NCBI GenBank assembly: GCA_022710085.1
Contig: JAKLHP010000050.1
Coordinates: 1-6,351, forward strand
Direction: 5' to 3'
DNA from: Patescibacteria group bacterium
GTDB taxonomy: Bacteria; Patescibacteriota; Minisyncoccia; Moranbacterales; JAKLHP01
Length of the DNA: 6,351 nucleotides
The notes beneath the pieces were generated by a model that searched no databases, was not told the DNA's origin, and saw only the letters and a program-made list of their open reading frames with translations. A program made the position numbers and the translations under genes. Positions 6,000-6,351 of this stretch are shown here, in pieces. How positions within the stretch are numbered: the stretch's first letter is position 1; each line of letters starts with the position of its first letter.

Positions 6000-6351
6000 A
6001 TGGATATAGTCAAAAAAAATGAAAAGAAAAAAGTAAATTCTTTGATGATAATACTAACTATTTCAGCTGTTTTAATTATCGGATTAATTTCGTCAGTCTT
6101 TTACTTTCATAAAAAATACAAGGAAGCGATAAAAAATCCGGAAATAGTAGTTCAGGATGAAAAAAAAGATATTACAGAAAAAGTCAGAAAATTAATAGAA
6201 CTTCCAGAAGAAGAACCGCTGATAGCCACCATAACTGATAAAGAAAAATTAAGAGAACAGGTATTTTTTTCCAAAGCTCAAAATGGAGATAAGATTTTAT
6301 TTTTTATGAATTCTCCAAAAGCAATTTTATATCGTCCTTCGACCAACAAAA
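6000..6351 (+). CDS. Single-pass membrane protein of CPR type, function unknown (3' truncated)
   Basis: A frame opens at ATG 6000 and runs without a stop to the window edge (117 full codons). It starts 28 bases after the surface-protein stop with no terminator between, so co-transcription is likely. Residues 1-14 are basic ('MDIVKKNEKKKV'), residues about 15-36 form one hydrophobic segment ('LMIILTISAVLIIGLISSVF'), and a charged Lys/Glu-rich stretch follows, so the protein is probably anchored with its C terminus outside. The visible outer part holds 'EEEPLIATITDKEKL', 'FFSKAQNGDKILFF' and 'AILYRPSTNK'. I associate this arrangement with a conserved hypothetical protein of CPR genomes; this is recognition from memory, not a search. 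Its function is unknown. The ribosome site is weak: only TTAGGTAAAG about 20 bases upstream. The rest of the gene lies beyond the window. Confidence 0.8.
   Translation, partial: MDIVKKNEKKKVNSLMIILTISAVLIIGLISSVFYFHKKYKEAIKNPEIVVQDEKKDITEKVRKLIELPEEEPLIATITDKEKLREQVFFSKAQNGDKILFFMNSPKAILYRPSTNK

Noticed and set aside
1..6351. CRISPR array, insertion sequence or prophage
   Set aside because: No regularly spaced repeats, transposase, integrase or terminal inverted repeats were seen. The fibre-like modules alone do not show a prophage, since the neighbours are cell-envelope and housekeeping genes.

Overview
The window looks like part of a chromosome from a Candidate Phyla Radiation (Patescibacteria/Parcubacteria-type) bacterium. 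The evidence is an AT-rich sequence, short lysine- and glutamate-rich proteins with CPR-style variants of known families, weak or absent Shine-Dalgarno sites, a very large secreted protein with phage-tail-like modules, and a small membrane protein of a type I associate with CPR genomes. The lineage is inferred from protein style, not from a marker gene. A Moranbacteria-like group is plausible but not established.

Layout, all genes on the + strand. (1) 1-708 is the C-terminal end of a class A penicillin-binding protein (PBP1A type), cut by the left edge, with an Ig-like tail. (2) 729-1301 is a complete ruvA, the Holliday-junction-binding subunit of RuvABC, 20 bases after the PBP stop. (3) 1302-1648 is a 347-base gap. 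It holds a terminator-like hairpin after ruvA, a cluster of nested and competing inverted repeats that may be a structured RNA (1395-1478), a second terminator-like hairpin with a T-tract, and a TATAAT box close to the next gene. (4) 1649-2638 is a FemAB/MurM-type peptidoglycan bridge aminoacyltransferase. (5) 2657-5971 is a 1104-residue secreted modular surface protein: signal peptide, N-terminal beta domain, tail-fibre-like repeats, a lectin-like jelly-roll candidate, a short coiled coil, a C-terminal beta domain and an acidic tail. (6) From 6000 to the right edge is the start of a single-pass membrane protein ending in an 'AILYRPSTNK' motif; it has no stop inside the window.

The theme is the cell envelope: wall synthesis (PBP1A), wall cross-bridge modification (FemAB-like), a giant exported protein that could mediate attachment, and a membrane-anchored unknown; ruvA is the housekeeping exception. 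The genes appear to fall into two transcription units, PBP-ruvA and femAB-surface protein-membrane protein, separated by the 1302-1648 gap. An extended -10 box inside the femAB 3' end may give the surface protein its own promoter. The most unusual items are the structured intergenic RNA candidate, the non-canonical start region of the surface protein, and that protein's mosaic architecture.
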